Positions 13,851-20,986 of a DNA stretch of 20,986 bases are shown here, piece after piece. How positions within the stretch are numbered: position 1 is the first letter of the stretch; each line of letters begins with the position of its first letter. Position numbers and translations under genes: made by a program. The notes beneath the pieces are model-generated. The model was given only the letters and a program-made list of their open reading frames with translations, did not search any database and was not told the origin of the DNA. Source of the DNA: an uncultured Lachnospiraceae bacterium (GTDB lineage: Bacteria > Bacillota_A > Clostridia > Lachnospirales > Lachnospiraceae); assembly GCA_910585855.1 (NCBI GenBank), contig CAJUGZ010000034.1, forward strand, positions 1 through 20,986, in the 5' to 3' direction.

Positions 13851-14016
13851 GTATACAGCCGAAAGCCGAAGGAAGCTCTATGCAGGGTCATCATTTCCCG
13901 TTGGCATTTAGACGCTGTGCTGCTGTGTTTTAGCGTCTTATATGCCCGCTATGTGGAAATAAGAAATGCTAAGCGAAAGCGGGCTCGGAATAGAGCTCCC
14001 TTCGGCTTTCGGCGTC
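13851..14016 (-). repeat. Element B: structured repeat, copy 2
   Basis: This 166-bp copy of the element at 3876-4038 is inverted relative to it. On the minus strand it runs from GACGCC to GGCTGTATAC. The outer stem pairs 13991-14013 with 13858-13880, 22 of 23 positions, using a different sequence from copy A. Inside are GCCCGCT/AGCGGGC (13944-13950 with 13978-13984) and the hairpin AGACGCT/AGCGTCT (13910-13916 with 13932-13938), extended by GGCAT/ATGCC where copy A has CACT/AGTG. The loop and linker sequences (TCGCTTAGCATTTC, AAACACAGCAGCAC, GGGAAATGATGACCCTGCA) are nearly unchanged. It lies between the recN terminator and spoIVB. Confidence 0.75.
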
Positions 14017-14056
14017 CTCACTGCAGTATTTTCTCTCTCTATCAAAACCAAACAAG

Positions 14057-14094
14057 AAAAAAGAGAGAAGCACTTCCCTACGGATACTTCTCTC
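14057..14094 (-). terminator. Intrinsic terminator after recN
   Basis: On the minus strand, GAGAGAAG/CTTCTCTC (14094-14087 with 14070-14063) is followed by six U residues (14062-14057). It closes the ispA-recN operon 36 bp after the recN stop codon. Confidence 0.85.
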
Positions 14095-14129
14095 CTAGTA
14101 TATGAACATTCCCACTTCTCACACTGGTA

Positions 14130-15806
14130 TTATTTATACTGTTCTGCCAGTTCTTTCATCTCTCTTGCACTCTCTATGGTACTCTCAGTAATCTTCACTC
14201 CACCCAAAATCCGTGCCAATTCCTGAATACTTTCCTCTCGATTTAACTCCTGAACCGAAGTCACGGTTTTACCCTGCTCAACCTGTTTTTCAATTAAATA
14301 GTGCTGATCCGCCATAGAGGCAATCTGTGCCAAATGTGTAATGCATAAAATTTGACGATACTTGGAAATCTGCTTTAATTTTTCCGATACCTGCTGTGCT
14401 GTCCGCCCACTGATACCAGCATCAATCTCATCAAATAAAAGCGTGTCCACCCCGTCTTGATCCGATAAAACCGTTTTGATTGCCAGCATAACCCGTGACA
14501 GTTCTCCGCCGCTTGCCACTCTGCCAAGCGGACGAATTGGCTGACCGGGATTGGTAGAAATCAAAAATTCCGCCTGATCAAATCCATTAGTAGAAGGCAG
14601 ACTTTCGGTAAATGCCATTTCAAACTGCACATCAAAAAAATTTAATTCCAACAGTGCTTCTTTTATCTTTGCTGTCAAAGAAAAGGCTGCCTCTTTACGT
14701 TTCTTACTTAACACTTCGCATACCTGAATCAATGCCTGATAAGCTTCCTTTTTTTTCTGTTCTGCTGCTTCTTTTTCTACCTCATAATTTTTTAATAAAA
14801 CTAGTCTTTCCTGCTTTTCGTTATAATATGCCTGAATTGCTAAAATACTTCCGCCATATTTATTTTCTAACCGATGAATCAGATCCAGTCTGGCTTCTGC
14901 TTCTAAAAACTGTCCCTCGTCAAACTCCAAAGAATCCATATAAGACGAAACTTCACGCAAAAAATCCGATAATAAATTATCAATCTCTGTCAGTTGTTCC
15001 GATACGGATTTTAATGCTTCATCATACTCTACAATCGCAGACAATTCATGAACGGCATGTCCTATCTTTTCTCCTGCACTGTCCATTCCGTCATAGTTCA
15101 TTTCTTCATAAACTCTTGCCATGGTTTCCATAATCTTTTTTCCATGAACTGCCTTTTTATACCATGCAGAAAGTTCCTCTTCTTCTTGTTCTTTTAGATT
15201 TGCCTCTTCAATCTCCTGACACTCAAACTCTAAAAAAGAAAGTTCCCGAATCCGCTGTTCCTCTTCCATTTGAAACGTTTCCGCATAAGCAGAAGCCTTT
15301 CGATAGACTTCATATGCTTCTTTTACTTGATTTCTATACTGCAGTGCTTCTTTTCCCATATATTCATCTAAAATCGCCAGATGTTTCGACGGATGCAAAA
15401 GAGATTGATGTTCATGCTGACCATGGATATCTAATAAAAGACCCGTTATCTTTGAAAGTTCTGCTGCCGATACCGTTTCTCCGTTTACCTTTGCCATACT
15501 CCGTCCCTTTACCAGTTTTCTAGAAACCAGTACCTGTCCGGGTTCTTCAAAATAAACGCCCAATTCCTCTAATTCCTTTTGGATCTTTTTTTCTTCTACA
15601 GAAAACTGCAGCTCTACCAGCGTATAGTCCTGATTTTCCCGCAGCAGATCTTTTGCCACTTTCCCTCCCAGTGCCAATGTAATCGATCCCAAAAGAAGGG
15701 ATTTTCCGGCTCCTGTTTCGCCGGTAAAAATATTTAATCCTTTTCCTAATTCTATCTCGACCTCATCTATTAATGCCAAGTTTTTTACATGAAGACTTTG
15801 TAACAT
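14130..15806 (-). CDS. recN: DNA repair protein RecN
   Basis: This SMC-like ATPase acts early at DNA double-strand breaks. The 558-aa protein starts MLQSLHVKNLALIDEVEIEL, the hallmark N-terminus, with Walker A GETGAGKS (29-36). Two long coiled-coil regions (about 150-230 and 280-370) flank the hinge, and the C-terminal head contains VASGGELSRVMLAIK (signature) and LLFDEIDAGISG (Walker B). The length is normal for the family. ATG is placed nine bases after GGAGG, and the gene follows argR by 24 bp. It is the last gene of the operon, as in many Firmicutes, and its head domains are intact. Confidence 0.97.
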   Translation of the reverse strand: MLQSLHVKNLALIDEVEIELGKGLNIFTGETGAGKSLLLGSITLALGGKVAKDLLRENQDYTLVELQFSVEEKKIQKELEELGVYFEEPGQVLVSRKLVKGRSMAKVNGETVSAAELSKITGLLLDIHGQHEHQSLLHPSKHLAILDEYMGKEALQYRNQVKEAYEVYRKASAYAETFQMEEEQRIRELSFLEFECQEIEEANLKEQEEEELSAWYKKAVHGKKIMETMARVYEEMNYDGMDSAGEKIGHAVHELSAIVEYDEALKSVSEQLTEIDNLLSDFLREVSSYMDSLEFDEGQFLEAEARLDLIHRLENKYGGSILAIQAYYNEKQERLVLLKNYEVEKEAAEQKKKEAYQALIQVCEVLSKKRKEAAFSLTAKIKEALLELNFFDVQFEMAFTESLPSTNGFDQAEFLISTNPGQPIRPLGRVASGGELSRVMLAIKTVLSDQDGVDTLLFDEIDAGISGRTAQQVSEKLKQISKYRQILCITHLAQIASMADQHYLIEKQVEQGKTVTSVQELNREESIQELARILGGVKITESTIESAREMKELAEQYK

Positions 15807-15830
15807 CGCTTACGACCTCCGCCGTGTTAT

Positions 15831-16280
15831 CTAGCTAACCAGCTTTCTTAACCGTTCCATTATAATCAGTGCCTCTTCTCTGGTACGAATCGCTGCCATA
15901 ATCGTATCATCCCCTGCAATACAGCCTACTACTTCATGCCACTGCATCGCATCCAACGCTGCTGCCACTGCCATAGCCATACCAGAAACCGTCTTAATAA
16001 CCAAAATATTTTCTGCCCTATCTACAGAAAGAAATCCATCTTGAAAGACATGCAAATACTTTTCATTTAACTTCTCGTCTGAACCAGATACAATAATATA
16101 TTTCTGCCTCCCATTGTCCATAGCAAGCTTTGTCAATTTCAATTCCCGAATATCTCTAGACACAGTAGCCTGCGTTACATGAAATCCCTCTTGATTTAGC
16201 CGATCTGCCAGTTCCTCTTGTGTTTCGATTTCATATTTATGAATCAATTCAATAATCTTGCTGTGCCTTTCCACCTTCAT
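15831..16280 (-). CDS. argR: Arginine repressor ArgR/AhrC
   Basis: This arginine-responsive transcription factor represses arginine biosynthesis and can activate catabolism. The 149-aa length is typical. The N-terminal winged helix contains TQEELADRLNQEGFHVTQAT followed by the recognition VSRDIREL. The C-terminal oligomerisation and arginine-binding domain contains VVGCIAGDDTIMAAIRT, whose GDDT motif binds arginine. The start ATG is about ten bases after GAGGAGG. It is placed between nadK and recN, the usual clostridial position. No ARG box was identified in the window. Confidence 0.96.
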   Translation of the reverse strand: MKVERHSKIIELIHKYEIETQEELADRLNQEGFHVTQATVSRDIRELKLTKLAMDNGRQKYIIVSGSDEKLNEKYLHVFQDGFLSVDRAENILVIKTVSGMAMAVAAALDAMQWHEVVGCIAGDDTIMAAIRTREEALIIMERLRKLVS

Positions 16281-16298
16281 CCGCCAATGCCCTCCTCA

Positions 16299-17159
16299 CT
16301 ATTTTCCTCCGCCCATTTTATCCCGCAGTACCTCTAAAAAACTGATTTTATTTAAACGAACAATCCGGGTAAAACGCTCTGACCGGCGGATTTCAACCGT
16401 ATCTCCTACTGCTGCACAGACTGCATTATCTCCGTCAAAAGAAACCAGCCGTTCTTTGCAGCCGCTGCGGTCTTGGCAAAATTCCAATGTAATCTGGTCA
16501 TTTCCAGACAGCACAATACTTCGATTATTTAAGGTATGCGCACAGATCGGCGTCATCACCATTAATTTTGCATCCGGTGATACAATCGGTCCTCCTGCCG
16601 ACATATTATAACCTGTTGAACCGGTAGGGGTAGCAATAATAATCCCATCTGCCGAATAAAAATTCAAATATTCCCCATTTAAGTAAATTTTAAAATCAAT
16701 AACCCGCAATGCCCCGCTTCGGCTGAATACCACATCATTTAAAGCCATCATAGTAGAAATTTCCTTCCCCTCCCGCTTTACTTTCCCCTCTAGCATCATC
16801 CGTTCTTCAATCTGATACTCACCTCGCATCAGCTTATCCAAAGAGGGATAAAGATTTTCCCGTTCCACCTCGGTCAGATACCCAAGTGTCCCTAAATTTA
16901 CCCCGACCAAAGGAATCCCTAACTCTGCCAAATCCCGTGCCGCCTGAATCAGCGTTCCGTCCCCGCCAATCACCAAAATACACTGTACATCCTTTGGAAT
17001 CTGCGCTGCATCGGTATAGCGATATCTGGTATGCTCCAAAGGCACGGATTCTCCAAGAAAGCAGCTTTTTCCATGTGCTTTTAAATACTCTTTGATCCGA
17101 TTGCTCTCCAAATAATCAATATCCTTTGCCTTATTTGTCACAATGTAAAATCGTTCCAT
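16299..17159 (-). CDS. nadK: NAD kinase
   Basis: This cytoplasmic kinase phosphorylates NAD to NADP (EC 2.7.1.23). The 286-aa protein carries the GGDGT motif (in LVIGGDGTLIQAARDL), NLGTLGYLTEVE, and the conserved PTGSTGYNMSAGGPIVSP segment of the NAD-binding domain. It lies in the operon 26 bp after tlyA and 18 bp before argR. The ribosome binding site is modest (GAAAGG, 13 bases before ATG). The fused or adjacent arrangement of tlyA, nadK, argR and recN is typical of Clostridia. Confidence 0.96.
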   Translation of the reverse strand: MERFYIVTNKAKDIDYLESNRIKEYLKAHGKSCFLGESVPLEHTRYRYTDAAQIPKDVQCILVIGGDGTLIQAARDLAELGIPLVGVNLGTLGYLTEVERENLYPSLDKLMRGEYQIEERMMLEGKVKREGKEISTMMALNDVVFSRSGALRVIDFKIYLNGEYLNFYSADGIIIATPTGSTGYNMSAGGPIVSPDAKLMVMTPICAHTLNNRSIVLSGNDQITLEFCQDRSGCKERLVSFDGDNAVCAAVGDTVEIRRSERFTRIVRLNKISFLEVLRDKMGGGK

Positions 17160-17185
17160 CTCTTATCCCAAACCTTTCAGGCACA

Positions 17186-17992
17186 TCAAAGAGACTGATG
17201 TGCTTTTTCCACCGTTTTTTCTACAGAAATCGCAGAAAGAAACGTTCCGTTTGACTCCCCTTCCTGATTTTGCAGATACAATAAATATTCAATGTTTCCT
17301 TCTGGTCCTTTAATAGGAGAAAAATCCAGATTCCAAACGTCAAAACCGATTTGAAGCACAAATGCCAAAATCTGATCGATCACCTCAATATGAACCGCTT
17401 TTTCCCGAACCACGCCCTTTTTTCCTACTTTTTCCCTGCCTGCCTCAAACTGCGGCTTAATCAGACAAACCATCCGTCCGTCCTTTTCCATAAGCTGCTT
17501 TACAGGCAAAAGCACCTTTGTCAGTGAAATAAAAGAAACATCAATCGAAACAAATGCAATCGGTTCTGCTATTTCCTCTGCCGTCACATACCGAATATTG
17601 GTCTTTTCCATTACCACAACCCGCTCGTCCTGACGCAGCTTCCAAGCCAATTGCCCTGAACCCACATCTACCGCATATACCTTTTTTGCTCCGTTTTGCA
17701 GCATACAGTCGGTAAATCCCCCAGTAGACGCTCCTACATCCATACAAACCTTTTCTGTCAGATCAATACCAAACTCCCGCACCGCCTTATCTAACTTCAG
17801 CCCGCCCCGGCTGACAAAAGGAATCGGACTGCCCTTTACTTCAATCGAAACATAATCTGGAAACATCGCACCTGCTTTATCTTCCCGCTGCCCCTCTACA
17901 AATACATTTCCGGTCATAATCACCGCTTTTGCTTTTTCTCTGGACTCTGCCAAATTCCGCTTTACCAGCAATACATCCAATCGTTCTTTCAT
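17186..17992 (-). CDS. tlyA: TlyA-family rRNA 2'-O-methyltransferase
   Basis: A 268-aa protein with an N-terminal S4 RNA-binding domain (residues 4-60) and a C-terminal FtsJ-like Rossmann methyltransferase. The S-adenosylmethionine motif is DVGASTGGFTDCML, followed by KKVYAVDVGSGQL and the catalytic-region CLIKPQFEAGR. Characterised TlyA proteins methylate cytidines in 16S and/or 23S rRNA and also occur as YqxC in Bacillus; older databases call it hemolysin A, which is misleading. Its start overlaps the dxs stop by one base (TAATG), giving tight coupling. Confidence 0.93.
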   Translation of the reverse strand: MKERLDVLLVKRNLAESREKAKAVIMTGNVFVEGQREDKAGAMFPDYVSIEVKGSPIPFVSRGGLKLDKAVREFGIDLTEKVCMDVGASTGGFTDCMLQNGAKKVYAVDVGSGQLAWKLRQDERVVVMEKTNIRYVTAEEIAEPIAFVSIDVSFISLTKVLLPVKQLMEKDGRMVCLIKPQFEAGREKVGKKGVVREKAVHIEVIDQILAFVLQIGFDVWNLDFSPIKGPEGNIEYLLYLQNQEGESNGTFLSAISVEKTVEKAHQSL

Positions 17993-19857
17993 TACTTTCT
18001 ATCCTTTAAATATTCTAAAATCCGATCCAGAATGGTATCCGTATCAATTCCTACTTCCTTCATTAAAATTCCTACATTTCCATGCTCCACATACAGATTC
18101 GGCAGAGAAAGATTTAATACATGATAACTCATATTTCGATTTTTTGCAAATCGAGTTACCTTTACGCCAAATCCGCCATTTAAAATATTTTCTTCCAATG
18201 TCACCACCAAAAAATGATTTTGCTCTAATTCTTCCAGCATCAACTCATCCATCGGCTGCACAAACCGCACATTAATTAACGTTACATAATAGCCATACTG
18301 CTTTAACTGTTCCCGCACATTTACCGCTGTCTTTACCATATTTCCAACCGCTACCAGCGCAATATCCCTCTCCTTATAAAGCACCTGACTCTTTCCATAT
18401 TCAATCGGTGTACGAAGCTCTTTTAAGCCGTCATATGCCTCTCCACGTGGATAACGAATCGCCAAAGGGCCGTTAAATTCCATTGCAAACTTTAAAATAT
18501 CCGTCAGTTCATACAGATTCATTGGTGCAAAAATATTCATATTCGGAATCGTAGATAAAAACGACAGATCAAAAATGCCCTGATGCGTTTCTCCGTCACT
18601 CCCCACCAATCCAGCCCGATCAACCGCAAAAATTACCGGAAGATTTTGAATACAGACATCATGAATCATCTGATCATATGCCCGCTGCAAAAAAGAAGAA
18701 TAAACTGCCACTACCGGCTTCATCCCTCCGGCTGCCAATCCCGCCGCAAAAGTTACGGCATGTTCCTCCGCTATCCCCACATCAAAAAATCGCTCAGGAT
18801 AGGCTTCCCGAAACCGAGCCAGCCCTGTTCCATCCGGCATTGCCGCCGTAATTGCCACTAAATCCGAATACTTTTCTCCTAACTTTACCAATGCTGCCGA
18901 AAAAATATCAGTATAAGTCGGCTTTGTCTTCTGCCGAATTGCCATCCCGGTTTCTATATCAAAAGGTTCTACTCCGTGAAATTTCCAAGGTTCTTTTTCA
19001 GCAGGCAAATAACCCTTACCCTTTGTCGTAATCACATGTACCAGTACCGCATGATCCAACTTTTTTGCCTCTTCCAATACCCGTACCAGCTTTTTGATAT
19101 TATGTCCATCCACAGGTCCTAAATAAGTAATTCCCATATCTTCAAACAGCATACCGGGGATAAAAAGCTGCTTAATTCCACTTTTTGTCTTTCGAATTTT
19201 TGCAATCGCCTTCTCCCCTTTCGGCATCTTCTTTAACGTATCCATCACGCTGTTTTTCAGATTATTATAAATATCTCCGGTCCGCAGTTGATTCAGATAC
19301 TCTGACATCCCGCCCACATTATGAGAAATTGACATTTCATTGTCATTTAATACAATAATAAAATTCTGCTTGCTTCTGGCAGCATTATTTAACGCTTCAT
19401 ACGCCATACCTCCAGTCAGCGCTCCATCCCCAATAACCGAAATCACCAAATTCTTTTTCCCAAGAATCCGGTTTGCCTCAGCATATCCTAACCCTGCCGA
19501 AATAGAAGTCGAACTGTGCCCTGTTCCAAATGCATCACAACTGCTTTCCCGCTTTTTTGGAAATCCGCTGATTCCGCCATATTTGCGAAGTTCGTCAAAC
19601 CCTTCTCTCCGACCAGTCAGCAACTTATGAGTATAAGACTGATGCCCCACATCCCATATAATCTTATCCTCTGGAAGACTACAGACCAAATGCATAGCAA
19701 TCGTCAGTTCCACCACCCCAAGATTTGACGCTAAATGTCCTCCGCTTCTGCTTATCTTATCAATTAAAAACGCTCTGATTTCCTCTGCCAGAATTTCATA
19801 TTCTTCCGGCTTTAGTGTCTTTATATCATTCGGTTTGTTTATTCTCTCAAGAACCAT
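17992..19857 (-). CDS. dxs: 1-deoxy-D-xylulose-5-phosphate synthase
   Basis: This thiamine-diphosphate enzyme joins pyruvate and glyceraldehyde 3-phosphate, the first step of the MEP isoprenoid pathway (EC 2.2.1.7). The protein is about 621 aa. It has DVGHQSYTHK and the GHSSTSISAGLG loop, the TPP motif starting GDGALTGGMAYEALNNAA and ending NDNEMSIS, the transketolase-like central domain (FFDVGIAEEHAVTFAAGLA), and DRAGLVGSDGETHQG. I choose the ATG at 19857 because it is five bases after GAGGG; a GTG two codons upstream would lie on the ribosome binding site. It begins nine bases after the ispA stop, so ispA and dxs are co-transcribed and feed the same pathway. Confidence 0.97.
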   Translation of the reverse strand: MVLERINKPNDIKTLKPEEYEILAEEIRAFLIDKISRSGGHLASNLGVVELTIAMHLVCSLPEDKIIWDVGHQSYTHKLLTGRREGFDELRKYGGISGFPKKRESSCDAFGTGHSSTSISAGLGYAEANRILGKKNLVISVIGDGALTGGMAYEALNNAARSKQNFIIVLNDNEMSISHNVGGMSEYLNQLRTGDIYNNLKNSVMDTLKKMPKGEKAIAKIRKTKSGIKQLFIPGMLFEDMGITYLGPVDGHNIKKLVRVLEEAKKLDHAVLVHVITTKGKGYLPAEKEPWKFHGVEPFDIETGMAIRQKTKPTYTDIFSAALVKLGEKYSDLVAITAAMPDGTGLARFREAYPERFFDVGIAEEHAVTFAAGLAAGGMKPVVAVYSSFLQRAYDQMIHDVCIQNLPVIFAVDRAGLVGSDGETHQGIFDLSFLSTIPNMNIFAPMNLYELTDILKFAMEFNGPLAIRYPRGEAYDGLKELRTPIEYGKSQVLYKERDIALVAVGNMVKTAVNVREQLKQYGYYVTLINVRFVQPMDELMLEELEQNHFLVVTLEENILNGGFGVKVTRFAKNRNMSYHVLNLSLPNLYVEHGNVGILMKEVGIDTDTILDRILEYLKDRK

Positions 19858-19866
19858 AGTCACCCT

Positions 19867-20814
19867 CTATTTTTCTCTATAAATCAGCCAAAGAAGCAGT
19901 TCTCTTAAAAATACATTCTCTCGGTTCTGCCTCTTTTCTAGTTCCTCAAAAAGCTGAATTGCCTCTTTTGATAATTGTTCCACCTGTTTTTTTGAATATA
20001 CAATTCCTTCCAATGAAACATAAGTCACTTTCTGATTTTTTTCGTCACTCCGTACCGGTTTTCCCAAAACCTCTGTTGTACTGGTCATATCTAGTATATC
20101 ATCCTGTATCTGAAAAGCAACTCCAACCTTTCCTGCAATCTGTTCTACCGAAAGCATCTCTTCCTTGGAAGCACCTGCCAGCAACGCCCCAATCATCATT
20201 GCCGCCTCTATTAAAGCCCCCGTCTTTTTCTGATAAAGACAAATAAGCTGTTCTCTATTTAAAGCCCTTTTCTCCTCCGTAGCCAAAATATCTATTACCT
20301 GTCCGCCAAGCATCCCATAAATTCCTGCCTTTTTTGCCAATACCCCCTGTGCCTGCACCATCCTCTCCAACCCCATCAAAAAACCTTCTTTTCCAATCTC
20401 TTCCTCCCTCTCTTTCAACATCCGATACCCATATTCCAACATCTCAAATGCACGATTTAACAGCGCATCCCCTGTCAAAATCCCCATTGCATGTCCATAA
20501 ACCACATGTGTTGTCTTTCTTCCCCTTCTATAATCATCATTATCCATAGCCGGCAGATCATCATGTACCAAAGAATACGTATGCACCAGTTCCATCGCCG
20601 CCAAAAAAGGATCAATCCAATCCTTTGTCCCTCCAAACAACCGATACGTTTCTAACATCAACATAGGACGAAGCCGTTTTCCCCCAGCCTTTACACTATA
20701 ATTCACAGCCTCAATGATCCTTTGAATCTCTTCCTCTCCTTCCTTTGGAAGATAACGATCTAATATCGCCTCTATTTCTTCTGTTCGCTTTTTTAATTCC
20801 TCTTTAAAATCCAT
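19867..20814 (-). CDS. ispA: Polyprenyl synthetase (farnesyl/geranylgeranyl diphosphate synthase)
   Basis: This enzyme condenses isopentenyl diphosphate with allylic diphosphates to make the C15 (or C20) precursor of undecaprenyl and quinone side chains. The 315-aa all-helical enzyme has GGKRLRP (44-50), the first aspartate-rich motif DDLPAMD (85-91) with the four-residue insertion typical of bacterial short-chain synthases, and the second motif DDILD (238-242). The C-terminus is about 15-20 residues longer than usual. The start ATG at 20814 has only a weak ribosome binding site; an exact AAAGGAGG lies 50 bases upstream with no start codon near it. The usual upstream partner xseB is not seen. 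Chain length cannot be decided by eye. Confidence 0.93.
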   Translation of the reverse strand: MDFKEELKKRTEEIEAILDRYLPKEGEEEIQRIIEAVNYSVKAGGKRLRPMLMLETYRLFGGTKDWIDPFLAAMELVHTYSLVHDDLPAMDNDDYRRGRKTTHVVYGHAMGILTGDALLNRAFEMLEYGYRMLKEREEEIGKEGFLMGLERMVQAQGVLAKKAGIYGMLGGQVIDILATEEKRALNREQLICLYQKKTGALIEAAMMIGALLAGASKEEMLSVEQIAGKVGVAFQIQDDILDMTSTTEVLGKPVRSDEKNQKVTYVSLEGIVYSKKQVEQLSKEAIQLFEELEKRQNRENVFLRELLLWLIYREK

Positions 20815-20907
20815 AATCCATCAGCAAAGAAATCCACTGTATTTCAGGGGTGGAAATTCTTGCCTGTTCCTCCTTTCAAAATGATCCTTTTATCCCATAA
20901 GTGTTCC

Positions 20908-20986
20908 GAGGGGACGCCAGATGCGAACCACCTAGGCAGACTGCTGTTCCGGTTTCCAAAAAGCAAGAAGTTCTAAGACTTCTGCA
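20908..20986 (+). ncRNA. Element E: partial second copy of candidate RNA D, cut by the window edge
   Basis: It matches D (216-138, minus strand) at 72 of 79 positions with no gaps. The differences preserve pairing of the 5' stem (with one bulge), and the AGAAGT/ACTTCT hairpin is unchanged. It is transcribed away from ispA, if transcribed at all; its promoter would overlap the ispA leader (20840-20900), where I see no convincing boxes. The remainder, including any terminator, lies beyond the window. Confidence 0.45.

Noticed and set aside
3876..14016. A, B and C as a CRISPR array or integron attC sites
   Set aside because: The copies are kilobases apart, differ in orientation, have no regular spacers, and there are no cas or integrase genes.
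17541..17747. 68-codon minus-strand reading frame inside tlyA
   Set aside because: It is an out-of-frame overlap with a well-supported conserved gene and has no ribosome binding site.
19858..19866. OLE RNA between ispA and dxs, its usual place in some Firmicutes
   Set aside because: The two genes are only nine bases apart, so no large RNA fits there.
138..20986. D and E as terminal inverted repeats of a 20.8-kb composite transposon
   Set aside because: The interior is mostly core chromosomal genes in their standard clostridial order, with no transposase. Inverted copies of an RNA gene are a simpler reading.

Overview
The window looks like a chromosomal segment of a low-GC, endospore-forming Firmicute, most likely a clostridium of the Lachnospiraceae type. 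The evidence is the gene order ispA-dxs-tlyA-nadK-argR-recN-spoIVB-spo0A, which is a classic clostridial arrangement, together with small spore coat genes, tandem 0A boxes and strong AAGGAGG ribosome binding sites. All recognised protein genes lie on the minus strand, so the window reads functionally from right to left.

Right part (20.8 to 11.4 kb): a tightly packed housekeeping operon makes isoprenoid precursors and prenyl diphosphate (ispA, dxs), an rRNA 2'-O-methyltransferase (tlyA), NADP (nadK), the arginine repressor (argR) and the DNA repair ATPase RecN, and closes at an intrinsic terminator. The sporulation genes spoIVB and spo0A follow. spo0A has its own promoter with two 0A boxes. 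Middle (11.2 to 7.6 kb): glycogen synthase glgA with an extended -10 promoter, two small CotF-like spore coat genes, and UDP-glucose 6-dehydrogenase. Left part (7.4 to 0.2 kb): a visibly AT-rich two-gene accessory module (AAA/STAND-like ATPase plus a kinesin-light-chain-like TPR protein), a GntR-ABC transporter cassette with a near-consensus promoter, a LytTR response regulator lacking its phosphoacceptor Asp, and a small hypothetical protein.

The most interesting content is between the genes. Element A (3876-4038) and element B (13851-14016, opposite orientation) are two copies of a roughly 165-nt sequence. Their core is conserved, but the long outer stem differs in sequence while remaining self-complementary in each copy, which is compensatory change. 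This is the signature of a structured RNA or a structured mobile DNA element. A shortened relative (C, 11324-11430) and a stem-only miniature (13785-13815) lie nearby. A second, unrelated structured family sits at the two window ends in inverted orientation (D, 1-216; E, 20908 to the edge). D has a perfect -10 hexamer at its start and an intrinsic terminator at its end, so it is a candidate noncoding RNA gene.

Limits: everything here comes from reading the sequence. Database identity, expression and copy number elsewhere in the genome are untested.
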